This document shows, piece after piece, positions 5,951 through 6,918 of a stretch of 6,918 nt of DNA. Source of the DNA: Candidatus Heimdallarchaeota archaeon (GTDB lineage Archaea > Asgardarchaeota > Heimdallarchaeia > Hodarchaeales > S146-22). The translations under genes were made by a program, and so were the position numbers. The notes under the pieces were generated by a model, which saw only the letters and a list, made by a program, of their open reading frames with translations, did no database searches and was not told the DNA's origin. Every line of letters starts with the position of its first letter. Position 1 is the first letter of the stretch. Where the stretch lies: assembly GCA_015520535.1 (NCBI GenBank), contig WAPZ01000295.1, positions 1 to 6,918 of the forward strand, read 5' to 3'.

Positions 5951-6730
5951 TTATTGAGAAATTTCTTTCTCGATCCATGCATAACCATGTTTTTCCAGTT
6001 CGTGGGCCAAGTCTTTTCCGCCACTTTTCACAATTTTGCCATTCATCATTACGTGAACATAATCCGGCTCAATATAACTGAGTATTCGTTGGTAGTGCGT
6101 AATGATTAAGTAACCGCGTGTTTCATCTGCCATTTGTTTGATGGCATTAGCTACAACTCTTAAGGCATCAATATCTAACCCCGAATCGGTTTCATCTAAA
6201 ATGGCATATTTGGGTTGAAGAACTGCTAATTGAAGAATTTCGGCACGTTTTTTCTCCCCACCAGAAAAACCTTCATTCAAATAACGATCTAAAAATGATT
6301 CCGGCAAGTCTACTAACTTTAACTTGCTTTTCAGCATGTTTCGGAACTTTAAAGCCTCCAGCATTTCTTCTTGCGGTGTGGGCACTTTTTCTCGTTTTTC
6401 ATCTTCGTGGATGGAACGATATGCTTGTCGCAGAAAATTGGCAAAATTGACCCCGGGAATTTCAACAGGATACTGGAAAGACATGAACAAGCCTTTTTTG
6501 GCACGCTCATTTGGTGGTAATTCCGTAATATCCTCGCCATCAAGAATAATTTGGCCCTCTACAATGCTGTATTTGGGATGTCCCATTAAGGCTTTAGCAA
6601 GCGTGGTTTTTCCAGAACCATTACGACCCATTAAGGCATGAATTTCGCCCGGCTTGATAGTCAGGTCAATTCCTTTTACAATTAATTGATCTTCAACTTC
6701 TACTTTGAGATTTTTGATTTCTAAGGCCAT
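5951..6730 (-). CDS. sufC: SufC, ABC-type ATPase of the SUF Fe-S assembly complex
   Basis: A 259-residue soluble ABC ATPase, the normal size for SufC. It binds SufB (and SufD) and uses ATP to drive Fe-S cluster assembly; it is not a transporter. Motifs in order: Walker A GRNGSGKTT with Lys41, Q-loop Gln86 in the SufC-typical MSFQYPVEIPGVNF, signature FSGGEKKRAEILQL from 155, Walker B YAILDETDSGLDID with Asp179 and Glu180, and switch His212 in IITHYQRI. The tail (HELEKHGYAWIEKE) is also SufC-like. The ATG at 6730 is chosen because AGGTGA lies 5 nt upstream; an in-frame start at 6760 would add ten poorly conserved residues. It is followed by a T-rich terminator and 120 bp later by sufS. SufB and SufD are absent from the window. 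Identification is firm. Confidence 0.96.
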   Translation of the reverse strand: MALEIKNLKVEVEDQLIVKGIDLTIKPGEIHALMGRNGSGKTTLAKALMGHPKYSIVEGQIILDGEDITELPPNERAKKGLFMSFQYPVEIPGVNFANFLRQAYRSIHEDEKREKVPTPQEEMLEALKFRNMLKSKLKLVDLPESFLDRYLNEGFSGGEKKRAEILQLAVLQPKYAILDETDSGLDIDALRVVANAIKQMADETRGYLIITHYQRILSYIEPDYVHVMMNGKIVKSGGKDLAHELEKHGYAWIEKEISQ

Positions 6731-6735
6731 TAAAC

Positions 6736-6743
6736 TCACCTTT
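6736..6743 (-). promoter_or_regulatory. Shine-Dalgarno AAAGGTGA that fixes the sufC start
   Basis: On the minus strand AAAGGTGA ends 5 nt before ATG 6730. It overlaps the extra coding that a start at 6760 would need, so the shorter protein is preferred. Confidence 0.6.
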
Positions 6744-6773
6744 GATCTATTTTTCTTCAATAACTCCTTATTT

Positions 6774-6803
6774 GCAGTTACTATTGGCTACATTGGTAAC
6801 TGC
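6774..6803. repeat. 8-bp inverted repeat upstream of sufC
   Basis: GCAGTTAC (6774-6781) and GTAACTGC (6796-6803) are exact inverted copies around a 14-nt spacer, 44-73 nt before the sufC ATG. The symmetry fits either a dimeric regulator's operator or a hairpin in the leader RNA. The spacer itself contains TATTGG, echoed by CATTGG next to the right arm. Confidence 0.5.
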
Positions 6804-6918
6804 CTCTCAAGTTAACGATAGTTTTCTCTTCTTAATTAACGTTACCATTGAAACAAAAGCAAAATTAACGGCGACTTTAATAACGATTTTTTTAAAGAAA
6901 ATGTTATGGATGATAGAG

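Larger units (their letters stand above)
6731..6918 (-). promoter_or_regulatory. sufC upstream region with GTTA/TAAC-rich motif cluster
   Basis: This AT-rich stretch precedes sufC. Besides the inverted repeat at 6774-6803 it holds TTAACG three times (6812-6817, 6836-6841, 6865-6870), ATAACG at 6880-6885, the palindrome TAACGTTA at 6837-6844 and TTAATTAA at 6832-6839. The last could be a TATA element on either strand, leaving a leader of about 80 nt for sufC. I found no confident TATA box closer in. The minus-strand frame entering at 6917 stays open for 36 codons to TGA 6807-6809, so part of the region may instead be a neighbouring gene's end. Confidence 0.35.

Noticed and set aside
6324..6641. 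105-codon plus-strand frame opposite sufC
   Set aside because: It lies wholly opposite an intact SufC with all ABC motifs and shows no recognisable protein features.
1..6918. tRNA, rRNA, CRISPR array, insertion sequence or defence module
   Set aside because: I saw no tRNA-like cloverleaf, no regularly spaced long repeats, no transposase and no terminal inverted repeats; the genes are mostly housekeeping.

Overview
The window looks archaeal and, on one gene, probably Asgard-like. The support is an archease of the archaeal YLxDxxTADIAF type, GGTGA/GAGGTG Shine-Dalgarno sites, TATA-like promoters, U-tract terminators, AT-rich DNA and densely packed genes. The hint of an Asgard (Heimdall- or Loki-like) source is a small protein at 341-799. 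It has a heptad coiled coil, then three LPPP(P) clusters, then a WH2-like tail, a layout otherwise typical of eukaryotic actin regulators. No rRNA or marker gene is present to fix the lineage, so 'archaeon' is fairly secure and 'Asgard' is inference.

Layout. 3-248 (+): 3' end of an unrecognised gene. 341-799 (-): the coiled-coil/polyproline protein. 800-1023: divergent promoter region. 1024-4063 (+): a gene string of archease, a PlsC-type lysophospholipid acyltransferase, an M24 Xaa-Pro-type peptidase whose start overlaps the preceding stop by 4 nt, and a 195-residue orphan. 4064-4097: a convergent gap with T-runs on the minus strand. 4098-6730 (-): an iron-sulfur assembly locus read sufC, then sufS, then sufU. 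6731-6918: the sufC upstream region, with an 8-bp inverted repeat and a cluster of GTTA/TAAC half-sites.

How the genes work together. SufS supplies persulfide sulfur from cysteine, SufU accepts or scaffolds it, and SufC is the ATPase that normally works with SufB (and SufD). No SufB or SufD lies in the window, so the locus is split or only partly seen. A T6-A-T6 tract behind sufC and a TATA-like box before sufS suggest that sufC and sufS-sufU are separate transcripts. The plus-strand genes look co-transcribed but share no obvious pathway: tRNA ligation cofactor, lipid acylation, peptide turnover and an unknown.

The strongest candidate for something new is the coiled-coil/polyproline/WH2-like protein, a possible minimal archaeal actin or profilin regulator. 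The other points of interest are the bacterial-type acyltransferase in a probable archaeon, the intermediate IscU/SufU scaffold, and the repeat-rich sufC leader.
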